The position numbers were made by a program, and so were the translations under genes. Source: DASSHC01 sp035693105 (GTDB lineage: Bacteria > Chloroflexota > Chloroflexia > Thermomicrobiales > Thermomicrobiaceae). Taken from it: a stretch of DNA of 13,102 nucleotides. The notes below the pieces were generated by a model, which worked only from the letters and a program-made list of their open reading frames with translations, was not told the DNA's origin and made no database searches. Numbering within the stretch: the stretch's first letter is position 1; each line of letters starts with the position of its first letter. Shown here piece after piece: positions 1 to 8,317 of this stretch. The stretch is taken from NCBI GenBank assembly GCA_035693105.1, contig DASSHC010000198.1:1-13102 (forward strand). Reading direction: 5' to 3'.

Positions 1-3000
1 CGCTCGGCCAGCGTCAGGGCGAGGCCCAACTGCGGGTCGAGCGCTACGTGCTGCCCAAGTACGAGGTCACGCTGCAGCCGGCCAAGTCCTGGGTGCTGGC
101 CGGCGAGCCGCTCAAGGGGACGGTCTCGGCCGAGTACAGCTTCGGCAAGCCGGTGGTGGGCGAGGTCGAGCTGGTGGCCGCGCGCTACGTCGGCGACTGG
201 CAGGAGTACGCCCGGCTGACGAAACCGCTCGACGGCAAGCTCGCCTTCGAGCTGCCGCCGGTCGGCTACGCGGCGGGCGTGCCGGCGGCGGACGGGTTGG
301 CGCAGGTGCGGCTCGACGTCACCGTGCGCGAGCAGGCGACCGGCTACGCGGAGCAGGACAGCCAGCTCGTCAGCGTGGCGGCCCAGCCGGTCGGCCTGCG
401 TCTGATCCCCGAGAGCGTCACCTTCAAGCCGGGGCTGCCCTTCAGCCTGCTGCTGCTGGCCGAGACGCCCGACAAGCAGCCGGTCGATACCGAGGTCGAG
501 CTGGAGATCGACTGGGAGCGCGACGGCGCGGGCAGCAAGAGCGACTCCCAGCGAGTGACCACCAGGAACGGCCTGGCCACGCTCAGCCTGACGCCGCCCA
601 AGGGGGCGATCCTGCTGCACGTCCTGGCCAGCGCCGAGCAGGCCAGCGCCGTGCCGCTGCTGGTGCAGGCCAGCTACTCTCCCTCCGGCGCTTTCATCCA
701 CCTGTCGCAGGCCAACCAGGGCGCGCTCAAGGTGGGCGATGCCGCCCGCTTCCAGGTCGCCACCACGCGCGAGACGAGCCACGTCTACTACGAGGTGACG
801 GCGCGCGGCGGCGTGGTCGCCAGCGGCGTGGCCCAGCCGCCCGAGATCGCCCTGCCGCTGACGCCGCTGATGGCGCCCGAGGCGCGCCTCGTCGTCTACC
901 AGCTCCTCCCCGGCAGCGTCGAGCTGGCCGCCGACTATCTCCCCTTCAGCGTGAGCGGCGACTACCCCCAGGCGGTGACGCTCAGCCCGGAGAAGGACGA
1001 GGTCAAGCCGGGCGACAACCTGACGCTGCGGGTCGGGACCGAGGGGCCGGCGCGCGTCGGGCTGGCGGCGGTCGACCGCGCCGTCTTCATCCTGGCCGAG
1101 AACCGGCTGAATCTGCAGCAGGTCTTCGACGCGCTGGAGCAGCTCTACCAGAAGCCCCAGATCGAGCTGCACGCGGCTGACTCGCTGGGCGACTCCGGCG
1201 ATGCCGGCGTGGCCCCCGTGCCCCAGCCGGCCGGCGGCGCCCCACCAGCCGCGCTGCCCCCGATCGTCGCCCCGGTTGCCGCGCCCACCGTCATGCCCGG
1301 CGCCAAGGAGTTGTTCGACTACGCCGGGCTGACCGTGCTGACCAACCGCACGCTGCCCGCGGGCAAGCCGCTGGCGTCGGCCGCGGACGAGCGGAAGATC
1401 ATCGCCGGGGCGGCCGAGTCAGTCGCGGGGGCCTCCGCCGCCACCGCCGCTAGCCAGCCCGCCGCCGTCCCGGCAGCCGCGGCGACGCCGGTCACTCCGG
1501 AGCCGCCGCGCCTGCGCCAGTTCTTCCCCGAGACCTGGCTCTGGGAGACCTTCGACAGCGATGGCAGTGGACGGGCCAGTCGCGGCGTGACCGCGCCCGA
1601 CAGCATCACCACCTGGCAACTGCGCGCCGTGGCGCTCTCCAAGGAGCACGGCCTGGGCGTCGGCGAGGCAGAGCTACGCGTCTTCCAGCCCTTCTTCGTG
1701 CAGGTCGATCTCCCCTTCAGCGTGACGCGCGGCGAGGAGTTCCCGGTCAAGCTGGCGCTCTACAACTATCTCGGCCAGTCACAGCAGATCAGCGTGACGC
1801 TAGAGAACGCCGCCTGGTTCGACCTGCTCGGCGTGGCGCAGCAGACCGTGACCGTGCCGGCCAACAGTGTGGGCGCGGTGTCGATCCCGATCCGGCCTAC
1901 CGCGCTCGGCACGCACGGGCTGAAGGTGACGGCGCGCGGCCAGCAGGCGGCCGACGCCATCGAGAAGGAGCTGCTGGTCGAGGCCGAGGGCGTGGCGCGC
2001 GAGCTGGCCGAGAACCTGGTGCTGGCGGCGGGGAGCACGCGCCAGATCACGCGCGATGTGCCGCCCGAGGCGGTGCCCGGCTCGGCCACCGTCACCCTCG
2101 CCGTCACCGGCAACGTGCTCAGCCAGACGATGGACGGGCTGGATTCGCTGCTGCGCATGCCCTTCGGCTGCGGCGAGCAGAACATGATCCTCTTCGCGCC
2201 CAACGTCTTCGTCACGCAGTACCTGAAGGCGACCGCGCAGCTCAAGACCGAGGTGCTGGCCAAGGCCGACGTGATGATGCTGACCGGCTACCAGCGCGAG
2301 CTGACCTACCGCCGCGACGACGGCTCCTTCTCCGCCTTCGGCCAGCAGGACCCCTCCGGCAGCCTCTGGCTGACCGCCTTCGTGCTCAAGACCTTCGCCC
2401 AGGCGCGTGGCCTCCTCTACATCGACGACGGCGTGCTGGCTCAGGCGCGCGACTGGATCCGCGGGCACCAGCAGGCCGACGGCAGCTTCGACCCGGTCGG
2501 CTTCATCCACCATCAGGAGTTGCTCGGCGGGCTCAAGGGCACGCCGGCCCTGACCGCCTTCGTGGCCGTGGCCCTGCGCGAGGCCGGCGATGACGCGACG
2601 GCGGCGCGAGCACAACAGTACCTCGAACGCGCGCTCCCCACGCTCAACGACCCTTACGGCCTGGCGCTGACCACGTACGCGCTGGCGCTGGGCCAGAGCG
2701 GCCGAGCCGGCGCGGCGCGCGACAAGCTGATGGCGCTGGCGCATGAGAGCGAGGAAGGCCTCTACTGGGGCGACAAGCCGGTGGCGCTCCCCGCGGCCGC
2801 AAGCTACCCCGCGCCGCCGGCTGGCATTCCGCCGGTCGAGACGACCGCCTACGCCGCGCTGGCGCTGCTCGCGCTTGGCGACAACCTCAACGCCGGCCGC
2901 GCCGTGCGCTGGCTGGCGGCGCAGCGCAACCCCCAGGGCGGCTTCGGCACCACCCAGGACACCGTCGTCGCGTTGCAGGCGATGACCAGCGCGGCCGTCG

Positions 3001-3617
3001 CCGGGCGCGCCGAGATCGACGCCACGGTGACGCTCAGCGCCGGGAGCTGGCGCAAGGAGCTGCGCCTGACGCCCGAGAGCGCCGACGTGATGCAGTTGAT
3101 CGAGCTGCCGCTCGACCAGCCGGAGAGCGCGGTCGCGCTGGCGGTGCAGGGCAAAGGGCAGGTGCAGGGGCAGGTGGTGCGCCGCTTCAACCTGCCGAGC
3201 GCCGCGCCCGCCGCGCAATCCGCCTTCCAGATCGAGGTGCGCTACGACGCCGACGAGGTGGCGGTCGACGACCTGCTGGCCATCGAGGCGACGGTGACTT
3301 TCACCCCGCCGGAGCCGATCGCGGCGGGGATGACCGTGCTCGATCTGGCGCTGCCCACCGGTTTTTCCGCCGAGACGAGTTCCTTGCAGGATCTGCAGGC
3401 GCGCGAGCCACGGCTCAAGCGCTTTGATCTGGCGGGGCGCAAGGTGATCTTCTACATCGAGGACATGCGGCCGGGCGAGACGCTCACGCTCAGCTTCCAG
3501 GCGCGGGCGCTCTTCCCGGTCAAGGCGCAAGCAGGCCAGTCGCAGGCCTACGCCTACTACCGGCCGGAATGGCGCGGCGAGGCGCTGGCCGGGGCGCTGA
3601 GCGTACGCGCCTCGTGA
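1..3617 (+). CDS. Alpha-2-macroglobulin family protein (5' end outside window)
   Basis: This is a large thioester protease-trap protein, probably exported. The reading frame is open from base 3, and the first visible residues (ERYVLPKYEV) already match the first macroglobulin repeats, so the GTG at 48 is internal and the signal peptide lies outside the window. Numbering from that GTG: macroglobulin beta-domains 1-350 (VDRAVFIL at 342-349), an Ala/Pro-rich linker and bait region about 380-489, RQFFPETWLWE at 490-500, then a domain containing PDSITTW and RVFQPFFV. The thioester GCGEQ is at 707-711 (Cys708), in an alpha-helical thioester domain to about 985. The end (about 1095-1185, with YAYYRPEW) resembles the receptor-binding domain. 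His822 aligns with the complement C3 catalytic His. Cys708 is the only cysteine visible. Known bacterial A2Ms usually read CxEQ and differ in layout; this one is eukaryote-like. A hairpin follows the stop. Family call very sure; substrate unknown. Confidence 0.95.
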   Translation, partial: LGQRQGEAQLRVERYVLPKYEVTLQPAKSWVLAGEPLKGTVSAEYSFGKPVVGEVELVAARYVGDWQEYARLTKPLDGKLAFELPPVGYAAGVPAADGLAQVRLDVTVREQATGYAEQDSQLVSVAAQPVGLRLIPESVTFKPGLPFSLLLLAETPDKQPVDTEVELEIDWERDGAGSKSDSQRVTTRNGLATLSLTPPKGAILLHVLASAEQASAVPLLVQASYSPSGAFIHLSQANQGALKVGDAARFQVATTRETSHVYYEVTARGGVVASGVAQPPEIALPLTPLMAPEARLVVYQLLPGSVELAADYLPFSVSGDYPQAVTLSPEKDEVKPGDNLTLRVGTEGPARVGLAAVDRAVFILAENRLNLQQVFDALEQLYQKPQIELHAADSLGDSGDAGVAPVPQPAGGAPPAALPPIVAPVAAPTVMPGAKELFDYAGLTVLTNRTLPAGKPLASAADERKIIAGAAESVAGASAATAASQPAAVPAAAATPVTPEPPRLRQFFPETWLWETFDSDGSGRASRGVTAPDSITTWQLRAVALSKEHGLGVGEAELRVFQPFFVQVDLPFSVTRGEEFPVKLALYNYLGQSQQISVTLENAAWFDLLGVAQQTVTVPANSVGAVSIPIRPTALGTHGLKVTARGQQAADAIEKELLVEAEGVARELAENLVLAAGSTRQITRDVPPEAVPGSATVTLAVTGNVLSQTMDGLDSLLRMPFGCGEQNMILFAPNVFVTQYLKATAQLKTEVLAKADVMMLTGYQRELTYRRDDGSFSAFGQQDPSGSLWLTAFVLKTFAQARGLLYIDDGVLAQARDWIRGHQQADGSFDPVGFIHHQELLGGLKGTPALTAFVAVALREAGDDATAARAQQYLERALPTLNDPYGLALTTYALALGQSGRAGAARDKLMALAHESEEGLYWGDKPVALPAAASYPAPPAGIPPVETTAYAALALLALGDNLNAGRAVRWLAAQRNPQGGFGTTQDTVVALQAMTSAAVAGRAEIDATVTLSAGSWRKELRLTPESADVMQLIELPLDQPESAVALAVQGKGQVQGQVVRRFNLPSAAPAAQSAFQIEVRYDADEVAVDDLLAIEATVTFTPPEPIAAGMTVLDLALPTGFSAETSSLQDLQAREPRLKRFDLAGRKVIFYIEDMRPGETLTLSFQARALFPVKAQAGQSQAYAYYRPEWRGEALAGALSVRAS
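1353..1514 (+). other. Putative protease bait region of the A2M protein
   Basis: This covers residues about 436-489 (counting from the GTG at 48), between AGLTVLTNRTL and RQFFPETWLW. In animal A2M the bait loop sits between equivalent landmarks. The stretch is low-complexity Ala/Pro with a few cleavable basic and acidic residues (ADERKIIAG). A second Ala/Pro-rich stretch precedes it at about 1191-1310. Boundaries are inferred from remembered family landmarks, not from an alignment. Confidence 0.55.
2166..2180 (+). other. Thioester motif GCGEQ
   Basis: The codons ggc-tgc-ggc-gag-cag encode Gly-Cys-Gly-Glu-Gln within MPFGCGEQNM. In the family the Cys and Gln side chains form an internal thioester that bonds covalently to a target once the bait is cut. 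All key residues are intact, so the trap is predicted to be functional. Confidence 0.95.
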
Positions 3618-3641
3618 CAGGTGGCACAGCGGTTGCATAGA
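3614..3641 (+). promoter_or_regulatory. Weak candidate promoter for the GlsB-like gene
   Basis: GTGACA at 3614-3619 (five of six matches to TTGACA) overlaps the A2M stop codon. CATAGA at 3636-3641 follows after 16 bases and is a poor -10. If real, the small membrane-protein gene has its own promoter and a leader of about 75 bases. Confidence 0.22.
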
Positions 3642-3648
3642 CGGCCGC

Positions 3649-3667
3649 GGAACCGCGAGCGCGGTCC
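3649..3667 (+). terminator. Possible hairpin terminator after the A2M gene
   Basis: GG-a-ACCGC pairs with GCGGT-CC around a 4-base loop, with one bulged A, starting 32 bases after the A2M stop. There is no T-run. It could equally be a leader structure of the following membrane-protein gene. Confidence 0.3.
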
Positions 3668-3719
3668 GAGTCGTTGGGCCGGGGAGGGCACCTACCCGGC
3701 GGAAACAAGGAGGACGTTC

Positions 3720-3980
3720 GTGAGCATCATACTTTGGATCATACTTGGCGCGATCGCCGGGTGGATCGCCAGCATGATCATGGGCCGGAACGGGTCGATG
3801 GGCTGGCTAGGGAACATCATCGTCGGTATCGTCGGTGCGTTCATCGGCGCGCTGGTCTGGCACCTGATCACCGGCGCGGCCTGGGCGGCTGGCTTCAACA
3901 TCGGCACGCTGCTGATCGCCATCGTCGGCGCGATTGTTCTGCTCTTCATCTGGAACCTGGTTACCAGCAGCCGCGCCTAG
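3720..3980 (+). CDS. GlsB/YeaQ/YmgE family (transglycosylase-associated) membrane protein
   Basis: An 86-residue integral membrane protein of the family often annotated as transglycosylase-associated or GlsB/YeaQ/YmgE stress-response proteins. Three hydrophobic segments are visible: about 2-21 (IILWIILGAIAGWIASMIMG), 29-50 (NIIVGIVGAFIGALVWHLI) and 60-81. Regularly spaced glycines (GAIAGW, GNIIVGIVGAFIGA) are the family signature, and the length is typical. The GTG start at 3720 is chosen because AGGAGGA (3708-3714) sits at ideal distance and the hydrophobic segment begins there. The frame is open back to 3621, but that stretch is not family-like. It lies 102 bases after the A2M gene, so read-through is possible. 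A strong hairpin follows at 4009. Members are associated with stress response and their molecular role is unclear. Confidence 0.9.
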   Translation: MSIILWIILGAIAGWIASMIMGRNGSMGWLGNIIVGIVGAFIGALVWHLITGAAWAAGFNIGTLLIAIVGAIVLLFIWNLVTSSRA

Positions 3981-4008
3981 CGGTATCACCTCCAACCATC
4001 TCAGTGGA

Positions 4009-4033
4009 ACGGCCCCGGCACCGCCGGGGCCGT
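4009..4033 (+). terminator. GC-rich hairpin after the GlsB-like gene
   Basis: A perfect 10-bp stem (ACGGCCCCGG with CCGGGGCCGT) closes a 5-base loop, 29 bases after the stop. No T-tract follows (next bases CGCCGTTGGG), so it is a T-less terminator candidate or mRNA-end stabiliser. Confidence 0.6.
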
Positions 4034-4085
4034 CGCCGTTGGGGCGAGAAGGTGGCCGATGATGCGCGTTGGGCGATAGGGCACG

Positions 4086-4118
4086 ACGGATCCCTCGACT
4101 GCGCTCGGGATGACAGGG
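4086..4118 (+). repeat. Dispersed stem-loop repeat, copy 1
   Basis: A 33-base element beginning ACGGATCCC and ending GATGACAGGG. It differs from the two copies at 6501 and 6588 mainly at two positions (4094 C, 4107 G) that pair with each other in an ATCCC/GGGAT stem. It lies between the hairpin at 4009 and the recQ promoter. Confidence 0.8.
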
Positions 4119-4165
4119 AGAGGGAGTGTCCTACCGGATGACAATCGTCGCTGTCGTGAATCCCC

Positions 4166-4179
4166 CGAACGCATGTTCG
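4166..4179 (+). promoter_or_regulatory. LexA (SOS) operator upstream of recQ
   Basis: CGAACGCATGTTCG is a perfect 5+4+5 inverted repeat. It fits the Gram-positive LexA/DinR box consensus CGAAC-N4-GTTCG, including the R-N-R-Y centre. It ends 15 bases before a TGTTACACT extended -10, so bound LexA would cover the -35 region and block transcription of recQ. Whether this organism's LexA uses this box is inference. Confidence 0.7.
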
Positions 4180-4193
4180 ATACGCGCCCGACC

Positions 4194-4202
4194 TGTTACA
4201 CT
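4194..4202 (+). promoter_or_regulatory. Extended -10 promoter element of recQ
   Basis: TG-T-TACACT matches the extended -10 pattern TGnTATAAT at four of six hexamer bases plus the TG. No convincing -35 is present: the correctly spaced position falls inside the SOS box at 4166-4179. Predicted transcription start is about 4209, leaving a leader of about 40 bases. Confidence 0.4.
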
Positions 4203-4235
4203 TCACGGAGATGAACGTACGGCGCAACGGAGAGC

Positions 4236-4243
4236 GGAGAGGG
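4236..4243 (+). promoter_or_regulatory. Ribosome binding site that fixes the recQ start
   Basis: GGAGAGGG lies 6 bases before the ATG at 4250. The earlier in-frame ATG at 4211 has its CGGAG directly abutting the start codon, with no spacer, so 4250 is preferred. Confidence 0.6.
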
Positions 4244-4249
4244 CGGGCG

Positions 4250-6445
<2,196 letters not shown>

Positions 6446-6500
6446 AGCCAATGCTGGGACAGGGTCGGCGGCGCACGATGAAGATGGAATGTAGGGTAAG

Positions 6501-6533
6501 ACGGATCCTTCGACTTCGCTCAGGATGACAGGG
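6501..6533 (+). repeat. Dispersed stem-loop repeat, copy 2
   Basis: Same 33-base element as at 4086. It has the ATCCT/AGGAT stem and one difference (T at 6516) from the reverse complement of copy 3. It forms the left arm of a long inverted repeat and lies 55 bases after the recQ stop. Confidence 0.85.
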
Positions 6534-6587
6534 TTAGGTTTGGGGCCTGCCGGACGAGGCGAGTCGTCGTCGTCAGCCCCTAATTGA

Positions 6588-6620
6588 CCCTGTCATCCTG
6601 AGCGCAGTCGAAGGATCCGT
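6588..6620 (-). repeat. Dispersed stem-loop repeat, copy 3 (inverted)
   Basis: The element in opposite orientation to copies 1 and 2, matching copy 2 at 32 of 33 positions. Together with 6501-6533 it makes a 33-bp-arm inverted repeat around a 54-base spacer. The inner edges (GGGTT...GGGGC against GCCCC...GACCC) can add partial pairing. Confidence 0.85.
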
Positions 6621-6716
6621 CCTCACGAGGCACCCAACGTCTTCGACAGGCAGCTCCTGCGTCTCCCCTTCTCCCAAATTTGACGAAAGAGTCGCGGGAT
6701 AGCGCAGGATGGCGAG

Positions 6717-7460
6717 TCAGGCCCCGAGCGTCCGGGTCACGATGAACATCAGGCCGAAGCCGGCCAGAACGGCCAGCGAGACCGGCCCGGCGCTGCCCTC
6801 GCCCTGCGACTCGGGCAGGAGGTGCGAGGCGCCGATGAAGAGGAAGGTGCCGGCGAAGAAGCCGAGCAGCAGGCTCAAGTTGCCGCTCGGCAGGGCGACC
6901 GCCAGCGCCGCCAGCGCCCCCAGCACCGGAGCCAGGGCGTCGGCCGCCAGCAGGCCCGCCGAGGCGCGCAGGCCGCCGCGGTTGCCCAGCACCAGGCTGA
7001 CGGTCGAGACGCCGTCGCCGAAGTCGTGGCCGATCACTGCCAGCGCCACCAGCCAGCCGATCGACTCGCTGGCGCGGAAGGCGCTGCCGATGGCGAAACC
7101 GTCGAGGAAGGAGTGGATCACCAGCCCGAGGGCCGCGATCGCGCCGAAGGCGGCGGTGTTGTGGATCTCGTGCTCGCCGAGCTTGACGTGCGCGGCGGCC
7201 AGGCCGTGGACCAGCCGGTCGATGCCGAAGAAGACCAGGAAGCCGATCGCGGTGGCGGTGAGCACGTCCTCGGTCGTCCGCCCCGGCATGCGGCCGGCCA
7301 AGTCGATCGCCTCGGGCAGCAGGTCGAAGAGCGCCGCCGCCACCATCAGCCCGGCCGAGAAGGCCATGATCAGCCAGAGCTGGCCGCGGCGGTGGAGGGC
7401 GAAGAGGCCGCCCAGGCCGGTAGAGAAGAAGGTCGCGATCGACAACAATACGGCTACCAT
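6717..7460 (-). CDS. ZIP family metal (probably zinc) transporter
   Basis: A 247-residue inner-membrane importer of divalent metals, likely zinc. It has about eight hydrophobic helices. Metal-site motifs are HSFLDGFAIG (116-125, helix 4) and HDFGDG (145-150, helix 5), with DLLPEA (46-51) and SHLLPES (212-218) in flanking helices. The usual HNxPEG / HExPx motifs are therefore altered, with Asp replacing Glu and no Pro. The loop before helix 4 carries His at 85, 91, 97 and 100, as in many ZIP proteins. The ATG at 7460 is chosen because AGAGGA (7466-7471) lies 5 bases upstream and the hydrophobic helix begins at once. An upstream extension to 7505 encodes an Arg-rich stretch unlike a transporter start. 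It is divergent from the carbonic anhydrase with 142 bases between starts. Family sure; substrate inferred. Confidence 0.93.
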   Translation of the reverse strand: MVAVLLSIATFFSTGLGGLFALHRRGQLWLIMAFSAGLMVAAALFDLLPEAIDLAGRMPGRTTEDVLTATAIGFLVFFGIDRLVHGLAAAHVKLGEHEIHNTAAFGAIAALGLVIHSFLDGFAIGSAFRASESIGWLVALAVIGHDFGDGVSTVSLVLGNRGGLRASAGLLAADALAPVLGALAALAVALPSGNLSLLLGFFAGTFLFIGASHLLPESQGEGSAGPVSLAVLAGFGLMFIVTRTLGA

Positions 7461-7465
7461 GGATT

Positions 7466-7471
7466 TCCTCT
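7466..7471 (-). promoter_or_regulatory. Ribosome binding site that fixes the ZIP start
   Basis: AGAGGA on the minus strand, 5 bases before the ATG at 7460. It supports a 247-residue protein rather than a 262-residue one. Confidence 0.6.
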
Positions 7472-7510
7472 CGCGCCCTCGTCCCACGGACAGCGCGGCC
7501 GCCACCCAGC

Positions 7511-7538
7511 GGCTCTGCCCGCTCCGTATGATAGAGCC
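7511..7538. promoter_or_regulatory. Inverted repeat in the divergent ZIP / carbonic anhydrase promoter region
   Basis: GGCTCT (7511-7516) and AGAGCC (7533-7538) form an inverted repeat with a 16-base spacer. It overlaps a TATGAT (7527-7532) that could be a plus-strand -10, although no -35 is recognisable. It lies between the two divergent starts, where a shared regulator would bind. It is short enough to be chance. Confidence 0.25.
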
Positions 7539-7583
7539 TGCCGGGCGTGCGCGCGGCGATCGAGGCAGATCGGTTGGAGCGCG

Positions 7584-7590
7584 AGGTGAG
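7584..7590 (+). promoter_or_regulatory. Ribosome binding site of the carbonic anhydrase gene
   Basis: GAGGTGA is an exact anti-Shine-Dalgarno match, but 12 bases from GTG 7603 and 15 from ATG 7606. The long spacing favours the GTG as start among three consecutive start codons (GTG-ATG-ATG). Confidence 0.5.
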
Positions 7591-7602
7591 GACGGGTCAC
7601 GC

Positions 7603-8208
7603 GTGATGATGGACGAGCAGATCAGCGGGGATCAGGCGCTGGAGCGCCTGCGGCGGGGGAACGAGCGCTTCGTGGGCGGGCAAGCCCTCCATCCTCAGCA
7701 GTCGCGCGAGCGGCGGGAGGAGGTCGCGCACGGGCAGCAGCCGTTCGCCGTCATCCTGGCCTGCTCCGACTCGCGCGTAGCGCCGGAGATCGTCTTCGAC
7801 CAGGGGCTGGGGGATCTCTTCGTGATCCGCACCGCCGGCAACGTGGTCGACGACATCGCGCTCGGCAGTATCGAGTACGCGGTGCATCTGCTCCAGGTGC
7901 CGCTGCTGCTCGTGCTCGGCCACCAGCGCTGCGGTGCGGTGACGGCGGCGGTGGAGGGAGGAGGCGCGGACCTGCCGGGCCAAATCGGCACGCTGCTGCG
8001 GCTGGTCGAGCCGGCGGTGCGAGCGACGAGCGGCGGCACACCGGACGAGCACATCGCCAACGCGGTGGCGGCCAACGCGCGGCTGGTGGCGCAGGGGCTC
8101 GTGGCGCGCAGCGCACTGATCCGCCAGGCACACGAGGAGCGCGGGCTGAAGGTGGTCGCGGCGGTCTATAGCCTCGACACCGGCGAGGTGCGTTTTCTGG
8201 AAGGCTGA
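7603..8208 (+). CDS. Beta-class carbonic anhydrase
   Basis: A zinc enzyme interconverting CO2 and bicarbonate in the cytoplasm. From the GTG at 7603 it has 201 residues, typical for bacterial beta enzymes. The zinc ligands and catalytic dyad are all visible: Cys54-x-Asp56-x-Arg58 in ILACSDSRVAPE, and His107-x-x-Cys110 in LGHQRCGA. Family blocks LGDLFVIRTAGN (69-80) and GSIEYAV (88-94) are intact. Upstream frame sequence is antisense to the ZIP gene and is not part of the protein. The start could be any of the three tandem codons at 7603, 7606 or 7609. Its divergent neighbour is a predicted zinc importer, which could supply its cofactor. A perfect 14-bp hairpin starts 7 bases after the stop. 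Confidence 0.96.
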   Translation: MMMDEQISGDQALERLRRGNERFVGGQALHPQQSRERREEVAHGQQPFAVILACSDSRVAPEIVFDQGLGDLFVIRTAGNVVDDIALGSIEYAVHLLQVPLLLVLGHQRCGAVTAAVEGGGADLPGQIGTLLRLVEPAVRATSGGTPDEHIANAVAANARLVAQGLVARSALIRQAHEERGLKVVAAVYSLDTGEVRFLEG

Positions 8209-8214
8209 GAACAG

Positions 8215-8248
8215 GGACGCCCCGGCGCCGCATAGCGCCGGGGCGTCC
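8215..8248 (+). terminator. Strong 14-bp hairpin between convergent genes
   Basis: GGACGCCCCGGCGC pairs perfectly with GCGCCGGGGCGTCC around the 6-base loop CGCATA. It starts 7 bases after the carbonic anhydrase stop and about 70 bases beyond the end of the minus-strand secreted-protein gene, so it could serve both strands. No T-run follows. Confidence 0.75.
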
Positions 8249-8317
8249 GAGGCGGAGGCGGTCTCCAACACCGCGCGCCCGCGTGAGACTGTCCATCCCC
8301 ACCGTGGTCTTACGCCG

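Larger units (their letters stand above)
6501..6620. terminator. Inverted repeat pair in the recQ / ZIP convergent gap
   Basis: Read on either strand, this pair would fold into one long hairpin. Because recQ (+) and the ZIP gene (-) converge here, it is well placed as a bidirectional transcription stop. No T-run is present on either side. The rest of 6446-6716 shows no gene or other signal I can support. Confidence 0.45.

Noticed and set aside
1800..3638. 612-residue open frame antisense to the A2M gene
   Set aside because: It mirrors a well-supported gene in high-GC DNA. The translation is Arg/Leu/Gly/His-rich with no recognisable domain.
6709..7602. Long N-terminal extension of the carbonic anhydrase
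   Set aside because: The sequence is antisense to the ZIP gene and Ser/Pro/Ala/Arg-rich. The enzyme starts naturally near 7603 with its family N-terminus.
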